From contig DASPKO010000022.1 in NCBI GenBank assembly GCA_035628055.1, positions 1-17,404 of the forward strand: 17,404 bases of DNA. Direction: 5' to 3'. Under the pieces are notes generated by a model, which did not search any database, was not told the origin of the DNA, and saw nothing but the letters and a program-made list of their open reading frames with translations. Made by a program: the position numbers and the translations under genes. Source of the stretch: DASPKO01 sp035628055. GTDB taxonomy: Bacteria; Planctomycetota; Phycisphaerae; Phycisphaerales; UBA1924. Below, in pieces: positions 7,017 through 13,012 of this stretch. Numbering within the stretch: position 1 is the first letter of the stretch; every line of letters starts with the position of its first letter.

Positions 7017-8882
7017 TCAGCGCGCCGCCGCGCCCAGCACCGCGGCACAGCGCTCCGCCGCCTCGCCCAGCGGCACGTTCTCGCCCTTGCCCGCCCCGCC
7101 CCGGCGCTTGAACTCCACGGCGCCCTCGGCCAGCGACTTGTCGCCGATCGTTAGCCGCACGGGGATGCCGATCAGGTCCGCGTCCTTGAACTTCACGCCC
7201 GGGCGCTCGTCGCGGTCGTCGATGAGCACGTCCAGCCCGGCCCCGGCCAGCTCGTCCGCGAGCCGTGCCGCGGCCTCCGCGTGGCTCGCCTGGTCCGGCT
7301 TCATGACGGTGATCAGCACGTGGTACGGGGCGATCGCCGGCGGCCACATGATGCCGTCGGCGTCGTGGCTTATCTCGACGCAGGCCGCCATGGTTCGGCT
7401 CACGCCGATCCCGTAGCACCCCATGATCACCGGCTGCTTCTTCTGGTCCTTGTCGAGGACCGCCAGGCCCATCGCCTCGGAATACTTGGTGCCCAGCTTG
7501 AAGATGTGCCCCACCTCGATACCCCGGCCCGTCTCGAGGCACGCTCCGGGAGCCCGTGGCGACGGATCGCCGGCCCGTGCGTTGCGGATGTCGGCCACGC
7601 GCACCCGGGCCGCGTCGGCAAGCACCGCGCCCATGTCGCGCGACCACGCGAAGCCGGTGACGTGATGGTCGGGCTCGTCGGCCCCGGTGGCCCAGGAGAC
7701 CCGCCCCTGCGCGGCATCGGGGTCGACCAGGAGGAGCGTTTTACATAACCCATCCGGGCCCCTGCCGGCGCCGCCGCAGACCACCCGCGGGCTCACATAG
7801 CCGATCGCAAACCCGGCCGCGCGGGCTTCTCGCTCGTCTGCGAGAACGACGGGCCGGCCGACCGCGGCCTTGACCTTGCCCTCGTTGACCTCGTGGTCGC
7901 CGCGCACCGTCGCCAGCACCCACGCGGGGCCACCCTGCGCCCCCTCGCCCGCCACCTTGAAGACGACGGTCTTGAGCATGCCCGCCGGCGTCACGCCCAG
8001 CCGCGCGGCGACCAGATCGATCCCCGGCATGTTCGGCGTGTGGTGCTTCGCGAGCGGAGCGGCGGACGGGCCGTCCGCCGTCCCGTCCCACCCCCACTCC
8101 CGCGCCCCGATCTCGCACTTCTCCACGTTCGCCGCGTATCCCGAGACGCGGCAGCGCAGGATCGTGTCCTCCCCGCTCGCGCAGTTGACCATGAACTCGT
8201 GGCTGGCCGAGCCCCCGATGGGCCCGCTCTCGGCCTCCACCACCGTGAAGTCCAGCCCGCAGCGCGTGAAGATGTTGACGTACGCCCGGTGCATGGCGTC
8301 GTACGTTTCGCCCAGCCCGCCCGGACCGTCCACGCTCAGGTGGAACGAGTAGGCGTCCTTCATGATGAACTCGCGGCAGCGCAGCAACCCCGAGCGCGGG
8401 CGCGCCTCGTCACGGAACTTCGTCTGGACCTGGTACAGGTTCAGCGGGAGCTGCTTGTAGCTGGTGATCGACCCCTTGACCAGCTCGGTGATCGGCTCCT
8501 CGTGCGTCGGCCCCAGCGCCGCCACCGCGTCGCGCCGATCGGTCACCTTGAAGAGCAGGTCGCCGTAGGCCTCGTCGCGCCTGGTCTGGGCGTAGAGCTC
8601 GACGGGCAGGAGCACGGGCAGGAGCAGCTCGCTCGCGCCGGCGGCGTTCATCTCCTGGCGCACGATGGCGGAGATCTTGGTGAGGACCCGCAGGGCCAGG
8701 GGGAGATAGTCATAGATCCCGGATCCCAGCTTGCGGATGTACCCCGCCCGGCTCAGGAGCACGTGGCTCGGGGACTCGGCGTCCGCGGGGGCCTCGCGGG
8801 TGGTCGGGATGAGCGTCCGCCGCCACGATTCGATCGTTCCATGCCCCCCCGCCGCTCGTGCGCCGCCACGTCCCGCGTTCAT
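7017..8882 (-). CDS. proS: Prolyl-tRNA synthetase (bacterial type with editing insertion)
   Basis: The enzyme charges tRNA-Pro with proline in the cytoplasm. The 621-residue protein (about 570 in E. coli) follows the bacterial class II layout. Its N-terminus carries TLIPTTREAPADAESPSH and RAGYIRKLGSGIYDYLPL. Motif 2 is FRDEARPRSGLLRCREFIMK (157-175). The YbaK-like editing insertion lies at about 240-430 (GMLKTVVFKV, RGDHEVNEGKV). Motif 3 is GCYGIGVSRTMAACVE (488-503), and the anticodon-binding domain follows from about 520 (HVLITVMK to the end). The start at 8882 adds about 20 residues before the conserved region. No Shine-Dalgarno is seen, but TACCAT ends six bases before the ATG, which fits a leaderless mRNA. 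It is divergent from rplU across a 206-base gap. Confidence 0.96.
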   Translation of the reverse strand: MNAGRGGARAAGGHGTIESWRRTLIPTTREAPADAESPSHVLLSRAGYIRKLGSGIYDYLPLALRVLTKISAIVRQEMNAAGASELLLPVLLPVELYAQTRRDEAYGDLLFKVTDRRDAVAALGPTHEEPITELVKGSITSYKQLPLNLYQVQTKFRDEARPRSGLLRCREFIMKDAYSFHLSVDGPGGLGETYDAMHRAYVNIFTRCGLDFTVVEAESGPIGGSASHEFMVNCASGEDTILRCRVSGYAANVEKCEIGAREWGWDGTADGPSAAPLAKHHTPNMPGIDLVAARLGVTPAGMLKTVVFKVAGEGAQGGPAWVLATVRGDHEVNEGKVKAAVGRPVVLADEREARAAGFAIGYVSPRVVCGGAGRGPDGLCKTLLLVDPDAAQGRVSWATGADEPDHHVTGFAWSRDMGAVLADAARVRVADIRNARAGDPSPRAPGACLETGRGIEVGHIFKLGTKYSEAMGLAVLDKDQKKQPVIMGCYGIGVSRTMAACVEISHDADGIMWPPAIAPYHVLITVMKPDQASHAEAAARLADELAGAGLDVLIDDRDERPGVKFKDADLIGIPVRLTIGDKSLAEGAVEFKRRGGAGKGENVPLGEAAERCAAVLGAAAR

Positions 8883-8888
8883 GGGGCG

Positions 8889-8894
8889 ATGGTA
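8889..8894 (-). promoter_or_regulatory. -10-like box, leaderless layout, proS
   Basis: TACCAT on the minus strand ends six bases before the proS ATG, placing the expected +1 on the start codon. The same hexamer precedes folD and purC. Confidence 0.42.
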
Positions 8895-8996
8895 GCGGCG
8901 CGTGCCTTCCTGGTGATGCCCGAAGGCGCGGCCGTACGCGTCTCGGGCCGAGGGCACCGGCGGCGGGTCCCGGGTGGAGACGCGGCCCCGACCGTC

Positions 8997-9002
8997 TACG
9001 AT
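8997..9002 (+). promoter_or_regulatory. -10-like box of rplU
   Basis: TACGAT lies 86 bases before the rplU ATG in the proS/rplU divergent gap. The same hexamer occurs upstream of mfd. No clear -35 was found. Confidence 0.3.
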
Positions 9003-9088
9003 GTCCTCCCACCGCGTGCCGGGCTCACCAAGCCGGGGCCAGAAGGTCCCCCCCGTTCCCGCGTGGATGCATCGAAAGCGGCGTGAGC

Positions 9089-9415
9089 ATGTACGCGATC
9101 ATCGAGGAATCGGGCGGGCAGCGGAAGGTCGTGGCGGGCGACGAGCTCGTGATCGACCTGCTCGACGGCGGAGAGGCGGCGACCGGCCAGGCGGTGGTCT
9201 TTGACCGCGTGCTGTTCGTGGGCGGCGCCGAGGGCGTCACGCGGATCGGCCGGCCCCTGGTCGAGGGCGCCACGGTGACCGCCGAGGTGATTGATCCGGT
9301 GGTGATGGGCGAGAAGATCCGCATCTACAAGCACCGCCCCAAGAAGACGTACAAGCGCAAGACCGGTCACCGCCAGCGCTACACGCGCGTGCGCGTGACC
9401 GCGATCAACGCCTGA
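9089..9415 (+). CDS. rplU: 50S ribosomal protein L21
   Basis: The 108-residue protein is a clear L21, which binds 23S rRNA in the large subunit. The N-terminus MYAIIEESGGQRKVVAGDEL, the middle GRPLVEGATVTAEVI, and the basic C-terminal segment YKHRPKKTYKRKTGHRQRYT are diagnostic. The length is near the usual 103. The start at 9089 matches the highly conserved MYAII beginning. The ribosome binding site is weak. In most bacteria rplU is followed directly by rpmA (L27) and often obgE; here kdsB follows 55 bases downstream on the same strand, with its own possible -10 box. Confidence 0.97.
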   Translation: MYAIIEESGGQRKVVAGDELVIDLLDGGEAATGQAVVFDRVLFVGGAEGVTRIGRPLVEGATVTAEVIDPVVMGEKIRIYKHRPKKTYKRKTGHRQRYTRVRVTAINA

Positions 9416-9456
9416 GACCAGCTCGCGGCTCGGCCGCGCTCCCGCCAGCACCCCCC

Positions 9457-9462
9457 TACCGT
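9457..9462 (+). promoter_or_regulatory. -10-like box, leaderless layout, kdsB
   Basis: TACCGT ends eight bases before the kdsB ATG, so kdsB may have its own near-leaderless transcript besides read-through from rplU. Confidence 0.33.
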
Positions 9463-9470
9463 GGCGGGCG

Positions 9471-10253
9471 ATGTCGGCGCGCACGGTGGCGATCATCCCG
9501 GCCCGGCTGGCCTCGACCCGGTTTCCCGGCAAGATGCTCGCGTGCGAGACCGGCCGCCCGCTCGTCCAGCACGTTGTCGACGCCGTCCGCCGCTGCCCGG
9601 GCTTTGATGGGCCCGGCGCCGTCGTGGTCGCCGCCGACGACCCGAGCCTGCGCGACGCGCTGGCGGGCTTCGGGACGAGCGTGGTGCTGACCGCGTCCGG
9701 GCACGCCAACGGCACCAGCCGCCTGGCCGAGGCCGCCGCCCTCCTGGGCCTGGACGGCGACGATGTGATCGTGAACGTGCAGGGGGACGAGCCGGAGATC
9801 GAGCCGCGCGCCATCGAGGCCGCGGTGACGGCCCTGGCCCGGCCCGCCTCACCGACGGCTCGCGCCGCCCACGTCGGCACCGTGGCCACCCCGCTCGTCC
9901 CGCCCGACCGCCCCGAAGACCGCAACATCGTCAAGGTCGTGCGGGCTCTGGACGGCGGCGCTCTGTACTTCTCCCGGGCCCCCATCCCCTGCGCGCGCGA
10001 CGGCTGCGAGTCGGCCGACGCGAGCCCGCTGCGGCACGTGGGTCTTTACGCCTACCGGCGCCGGTTCCTCGAGCAGTACGTGGCGCTGCCGCCGACCCCG
10101 CTGGAAGGGGCCGAACAGCTCGAGCAGCTCCGCGTGCTGGAGCACGGGTACCGCGTCGCGGTGGCGGTGGTGCCGGGTCTGACGGGCACGGGCATCGACA
10201 CGCCCGAGCAATACCGGGCGTTCGTCGCGCGGCACAAGGCCAGGGGCCGCTAG
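9471..10253 (+). CDS. kdsB: 3-deoxy-manno-octulosonate cytidylyltransferase (CMP-KDO synthetase)
   Basis: KdsB activates KDO with CTP to CMP-KDO for the lipopolysaccharide inner core, so the organism very probably makes KDO-containing LPS. The 260-residue protein shows the nucleotide-binding start IIPARLASTRFPGK (8-21), the metal-binding VNVQGDEPEIEP (101-112), VKVV then ALYFSRAPIP (164-173), RHVGLYAYRR (188-197), EGAEQLEQLRVLEHG (212-226) and the closing GTGIDTPEQY (239-248). One difference is seen: the usual SGT(D/E)RLAE reads NGTSRLAE (80-87), with Ser at an acidic position. It follows rplU and converges on rplT with only 13 bases between the stop codons. Confidence 0.95.
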   Translation: MSARTVAIIPARLASTRFPGKMLACETGRPLVQHVVDAVRRCPGFDGPGAVVVAADDPSLRDALAGFGTSVVLTASGHANGTSRLAEAAALLGLDGDDVIVNVQGDEPEIEPRAIEAAVTALARPASPTARAAHVGTVATPLVPPDRPEDRNIVKVVRALDGGALYFSRAPIPCARDGCESADASPLRHVGLYAYRRRFLEQYVALPPTPLEGAEQLEQLRVLEHGYRVAVAVVPGLTGTGIDTPEQYRAFVARHKARGR

Positions 10254-10266
10254 CCGGCCTTCGGCC

Positions 10267-10671
10267 TCAGACGCCCGCGGTGACGGGGGCGGCAGCGGCC
10301 GCCGCCGGCTCGGTCGCGCGGGCGGACTGCCGGGCGATCGCCACGATCTCGTCGAACGCCTTGGGGTCCTCGATCGCCAGCTGCGAGAGCATCTTGCGAT
10401 TGAGGTTGATCCCGGCGAGCTTCAACCCGTTGATGAACCGGCTGTAGCGCTCCCCGCGCATCCGGCAGGCGGCGGTGATGCGGATGATCCACAGCGAGCG
10501 CATGTCGCGCTTGCGGTTGCGCCGGTCGCGATAGGCATAGACACCCGCGCGGATCAGCGCGTTGCGGGCCTGATACTTGTGACGGCTCTTGACGCCGTAA
10601 TACCCCCGGGCGGCCCGGAGAATCCGCTTGCGGGCCTGGGCCCTGGCGGCCCCTTTGCGTACGCGTGGCAT
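10267..10671 (-). CDS. rplT: 50S ribosomal protein L20
   Basis: L20 is an early-assembly protein binding 23S rRNA. The 134-residue product has the family's start MPRVRKGAARAQARKRILRA, GYYGVKSRHKYQAR, the basic RDRRNRKRDMRSLWIIRI segment and INGLKLAGINLNRKMLSQLA. It is about 15 residues longer than the usual 117-119 because of an Ala-rich C-terminal tail (RATEPAAAAAAPVTAGV). GGAG lies nine bases upstream of the ATG. It follows rpmI by 89 bases on the same strand, the normal rpmI-rplT order; infC, the usual first gene of this operon, is not found upstream. Confidence 0.97.
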   Translation of the reverse strand: MPRVRKGAARAQARKRILRAARGYYGVKSRHKYQARNALIRAGVYAYRDRRNRKRDMRSLWIIRITAACRMRGERYSRFINGLKLAGINLNRKMLSQLAIEDPKAFDEIVAIARQSARATEPAAAAAAPVTAGV

Positions 10672-10760
10672 CGGTCAGAACTCCACTCTGTGCCCGAACG
10701 GGGGGCCGCGGCCATCGCGACCGGCTTGGGGCCCGGCGGGCGGTCTGGATCGGCGGCGCC

Positions 10761-11057
10761 CTAGTCGGCGACCTCCGCGGTGGCCTGGGCCCGCAGGGCG
10801 GCCCGCTCGGCAGGCGAGGGGCTGCGCCGGAGCGTGGCGCGGGCCTGGTCGCGCCCACGCAGCCGCCGGTACAGCAGCCGCTCGAGCCGCTTGGCCTCGG
10901 GGTTCGAGAGGTACTTGTCCTGGCGGAGGCGGCGGAGGCGCTTGCTGCTCTTGTGGGAGCGCAGGTGCTTGCCGAAGGCCCGGTTGTGCCGGACCAGGCC
11001 CGTCTTGGTGATCTTCATCCGCTTGAGGATGCCTTTGTGGCTCTTGTTCTTGGGCAT
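10761..11057 (-). CDS. rpmI: 50S ribosomal protein L35 with C-terminal extension
   Basis: The first ~65 residues are typical L35: MPKNKSHKGILKRMKITKTG, then RAFGKHLRSHKSSKRLRRLR and the end of the core YLSNPEAKRLERLL. The 98-residue product continues for about 33 residues (YRRLRGRDQARATLRRSPSP and an Ala-rich end) beyond the usual 64-66 residue length. The ATG at 11057 fits the conserved MPKxKxHKG start; the frame is open upstream but unrelated to L35. A possible -10 box TATCGT lies 37 bases upstream. It precedes rplT on the same strand, the expected order. Confidence 0.93.
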   Translation of the reverse strand: MPKNKSHKGILKRMKITKTGLVRHNRAFGKHLRSHKSSKRLRRLRQDKYLSNPEAKRLERLLYRRLRGRDQARATLRRSPSPAERAALRAQATAEVAD

Positions 11058-11094
11058 GGGGCTGTCCGCCTGGGGTCGGCCTCTGGGGGCGGAA

Positions 11095-11100
11095 ACGATA
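11095..11100 (-). promoter_or_regulatory. -10-like box of rpmI
   Basis: TATCGT on the minus strand lies 37 bases before the rpmI ATG, in the 123-base gap after the unknown-domain gene. It suggests that rpmI-rplT starts its own transcript here, in place of the missing infC promoter. Confidence 0.32.
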
Positions 11101-11180
11101 GGCGTGCCCGCGCCCGCGAGCAACGGTCGCCGCGCCCGCCGCGCGGGTCGGACGAGGAGCTTTCGCACGGGCCGACCGGC

Positions 11181-11666
11181 TCAGACCCAGACCTGGACGA
11201 TCAGGTTCGGCTCGCGCAGCTTGCCGAGCCACTCTCCCACGCACGAGCTGACGAACTTCACCTCGTACTCGGGGTGCGCGTCGAGCCACTCGTTGATCTG
11301 CCGGTCCAGGTTCTCCAGCGTGTCCCCGGTGAGCTTGCAGTGAAACGAGCGCACGTGGCTGGCCCCGGTCCCGGTCGAGGTCGGCTTGCGCTTCCACTTC
11401 TCGTCGCCCGACCGGTGACCGCCCAGGACCTGCTCGAAGGTCTTGATCTGGGGCTTGGGCTCCGGCTTGTCCTCGAAGGCCCGGGGCGGGCTCTCCGGAC
11501 GGGTCGCGGCGCCATCCGAACCCGAGGCGCCGTTGGCCGGCTTGACCCCGATTCCCGAGCCTCCGGCGGGCCCGATGCCAGGGGTGCCGTGGCGGATCAT
11601 CGGGGGACCCCCGCCACCGATCCCGTTTCCTTCTGGTGCCAGCCTGGGACGCGCACGGTCTGCCAT
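11181..11666 (-). CDS. Small protein of unknown function with disordered N-terminus and compact C-terminal module
   Basis: I do not recognise a named family. The 161-residue protein begins with about 85 residues of Gly/Pro-rich, probably disordered sequence with a short KTFEQVLGG patch (75-83). The last ~60 residues look folded: strand HVRSFHCKL (104-112), helix DTLENLDRQINEWLDAHP (115-132), strand YEVKFVSSCVGEW (134-146) and strand NLIVQVWV (154-161). Its residues suggest a conserved domain. There is no signal peptide. The start at 11666 is well supported by GGAGGTG (11671-11677), the best ribosome binding site in the window; a longer frame upstream lacks support. It lies upstream of rpmI-rplT, where infC would normally be, but it is not IF-3. 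Confidence 0.75.
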   Translation of the reverse strand: MADRARPRLAPEGNGIGGGGPPMIRHGTPGIGPAGGSGIGVKPANGASGSDGAATRPESPPRAFEDKPEPKPQIKTFEQVLGGHRSGDEKWKRKPTSTGTGASHVRSFHCKLTGDTLENLDRQINEWLDAHPEYEVKFVSSCVGEWLGKLREPNLIVQVWV

Positions 11667-11670
11667 GCAA

Positions 11671-11677
11671 CACCTCC
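11671..11677 (-). promoter_or_regulatory. Strong Shine-Dalgarno deciding the start of the unknown-domain gene
   Basis: GGAGGTG on the minus strand lies four bases before the ATG at 11666 (core GGAGG six bases away). It shows that the organism does use canonical ribosome binding sites for leadered genes. Confidence 0.7.
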
Positions 11678-11722
11678 CTCGAGAAGGGCCCGGCACGCCT
11701 CCGCCAAACGACCGTGGCGAGC

Positions 11723-11744
11723 CCGGCGGCAGGGATGCCACCGG
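11723..11744. repeat. Hairpin after the LigD-like gene
   Basis: CCGGCGGCA (11723-11731) and TGCCACCGG (11736-11744) form a 9-bp stem with one mismatch, which is a U-G wobble in the minus-strand transcript, and a 4-base loop. It lies 17 bases beyond the stop of the minus-strand LigD-like gene. No T tract follows on either strand, so it is at best a non-canonical terminator. Confidence 0.3.
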
Positions 11745-11760
11745 CGGTGCCCGGCCTGGG

Positions 11761-12189
11761 CTACTCCAGTATGTCGGACTGGCCCGCGGGCTCCAAGCGA
11801 AAAATCCAGGGTCCACCGGGCGGGGGCCCGGGGCCGCCCTCGGGACCCCCGCGGACCATCACGGCCGACGCCCAGCCGTCCAGGCGAACCTGGGCGTCGA
11901 AACGGCTTTCCGTCGCCGAGGCCACGGCGCACCGCCCCCGGGCCACCCTCGACACCGACCCGCGTCCGCCGGTGACCGGGCCTTCGTAGTCCAGGTAGAC
12001 GGCGCGATGATCCCCCAGTGGGGTCGCGCGCAGAACGCCGGGGCCACGGGGCTCGGGCACCTCATTGATCCGGAAGGTGACGAGCCCGGCGCGACCCGGC
12101 ACCTCGAACATCCAGTCGTAGTGACCGCTGCCGTCGGGGAGCTGATGCCGGAGCACCACGGTCCGGCCGGACCGCGCCGCGGGACTCAT
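11761..12189 (-). CDS. Stand-alone LigD-type 3'-phosphoesterase-domain protein
   Basis: The 142-residue protein resembles the N-terminal phosphoesterase domain of LigD, which trims 3' ends during double-strand-break repair. Visible matches are VVLRHQ (H15), GHYDWMFEV (H23, D25, E29) and GDHRAVYLDYEG (H61, Y65), which align with the metal- and phosphate-binding His/Asp/Tyr residues of Pseudomonas LigD, followed by GGRGSVSRV. The arginine of the usual HYDLRLE motif is Met here (M27), so activity is uncertain. There is no polymerase or ligase domain. The ATG at 12189 is preceded by TAGCAT five bases upstream; the frame runs much further upstream, but that part is antisense to the lipoprotein gene and not credible. 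It is divergent from the TPR lipoprotein gene. Confidence 0.72.
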   Translation of the reverse strand: MSPAARSGRTVVLRHQLPDGSGHYDWMFEVPGRAGLVTFRINEVPEPRGPGVLRATPLGDHRAVYLDYEGPVTGGRGSVSRVARGRCAVASATESRFDAQVRLDGWASAVMVRGGPEGGPGPPPGGPWIFRLEPAGQSDILE

Positions 12190-12194
12190 CGCCC

Positions 12195-12200
12195 ATGCTA
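12195..12200 (-). promoter_or_regulatory. -10-like box, leaderless layout, LigD-like gene
   Basis: TAGCAT on the minus strand ends five bases before the ATG at 12189, with no room for a Shine-Dalgarno. Confidence 0.38.
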
Positions 12201-12229
12201 TGTGCCGCCGGGATCGGCCCCGGAGGCAC

Positions 12230-12250
12230 CCGCGGCCGTATCGGCCGCGG
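12230..12250. repeat. Perfect 9-bp palindrome in a divergent promoter region
   Basis: CCGCGGCCG, TAT, CGGCCGCGG form a perfect inverted repeat midway between the divergent LigD-like and TPR lipoprotein genes, reaching the -35 region of the putative lipoprotein promoter. It could be a regulator binding site. At this GC content a few such repeats are expected by chance in a window of this size. Confidence 0.35.
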
Positions 12251-12264
12251 ACACCACCCGCCGA

Positions 12265-12270
12265 TACACT
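12265..12270 (+). promoter_or_regulatory. -10-like box of the TPR lipoprotein gene
   Basis: TACACT lies 39 bases before the ATG at 12310. It is followed by GGCCG, as is the TAGACT box before the ComEA-like gene, so the two sites share the pattern TASACTGGCCG. Confidence 0.4.
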
Positions 12271-12309
12271 GGCCGTGCCGCGCGAGAGCGGCACTCCAGG
12301 ACGCTCCCC

Positions 12310-13002
12310 ATGCCCAACCCCCGCCTGCTCGTGCCGATGCTCCTCCTCGCCGCGATGACCGCGCTGGCCGGCTGCACCGGGCGGTCCACGCTCGCCGTGC
12401 AGGAGGACGCGGACCGGGCCTTTGCGCGCGGGCAGTACGCCCAGGCCGCCGCCGATTACGAGGAGTTCACCCGCCGCCTGCCCGGTGACGCCGGCGGGCG
12501 GTACCGCCTCGGCCGCACGTATCTCAAGCTCAACCGCCCGCTCCCGGCCCGTGAGCAGCTCTACATGGCGTACTCGCAGAACCCGGACCGTGACGAGTAC
12601 GTCGAGGCGCTCGCCGACGCCCTCTACGCCGCCGGCCAGCACGAGGAGATGTACCGCGTCCTGCGCCAGCGTGCCCTGGACCGCGGGCGCCCGGAGGATT
12701 ACCTGCGGCTCGCCGCCTTCGCCCAGAAGGTGGGCGACGCCGACGAGGCCCGCCAGGCCCTGCTCACCGCGGCCCGGCTGGATAAGGGCCGTTCGGCCAA
12801 GGTGCAGCTCTCCCTGGCCGACTTTTATACTTCGATCGGCGACCGGCAAAACGCCGTCCAGCACCTGCGCTACGCGGCGTTCCTTGCGCCCACCGACGCC
12901 TCGGTCCAGGATCGGGCCCGGGCGCTGGGCGAGGTCCCCGGCCCGTCCTTCGCGGCTCCGCCGCCCGAGAACCTGTGGCGCCCGGACGAGCCGCGCCCGT
13001 AG
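12310..13002 (+). CDS. TPR-repeat lipoprotein
   Basis: The 230-residue protein starts with a lipoprotein signal peptide (MPNPRLLVPMLLLAAMTALA) and a lipobox LAGC with C22 as the lipidated residue, so it should be anchored in a membrane facing the periplasm. From about residue 33 to 196 there are roughly five helical TPR-like repeats, such as AFARGQYAQAAADYEEFTRR, YRLGRTYLKLNRPLPAREQL and LADFYTSIGDRQNAVQHLRY. TPR lipoproteins commonly act as scaffolds in envelope assembly; no specific partner is visible. The end is Pro-rich (ENLWRPDEPRP). The ATG at 12310 gives a textbook signal peptide. It converges on purC with ten bases between stop codons. Confidence 0.87.
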   Translation: MPNPRLLVPMLLLAAMTALAGCTGRSTLAVQEDADRAFARGQYAQAAADYEEFTRRLPGDAGGRYRLGRTYLKLNRPLPAREQLYMAYSQNPDRDEYVEALADALYAAGQHEEMYRVLRQRALDRGRPEDYLRLAAFAQKVGDADEARQALLTAARLDKGRSAKVQLSLADFYTSIGDRQNAVQHLRYAAFLAPTDASVQDRARALGEVPGPSFAAPPPENLWRPDEPRP

Positions 13003-13012
13003 GCGAGGCCCG

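Noticed and set aside
10254..10266. Terminator hairpin (GGCC-TTC-GGCC) between kdsB and rplT
   Set aside because: The stem is only four base pairs, overlaps the gene ends and has no T tract on either strand.
11058..11666. infC (IF-3) expected upstream of rpmI
   Set aside because: The only good frame here encodes the unknown-domain protein, which has none of the IF-3 sequence features.
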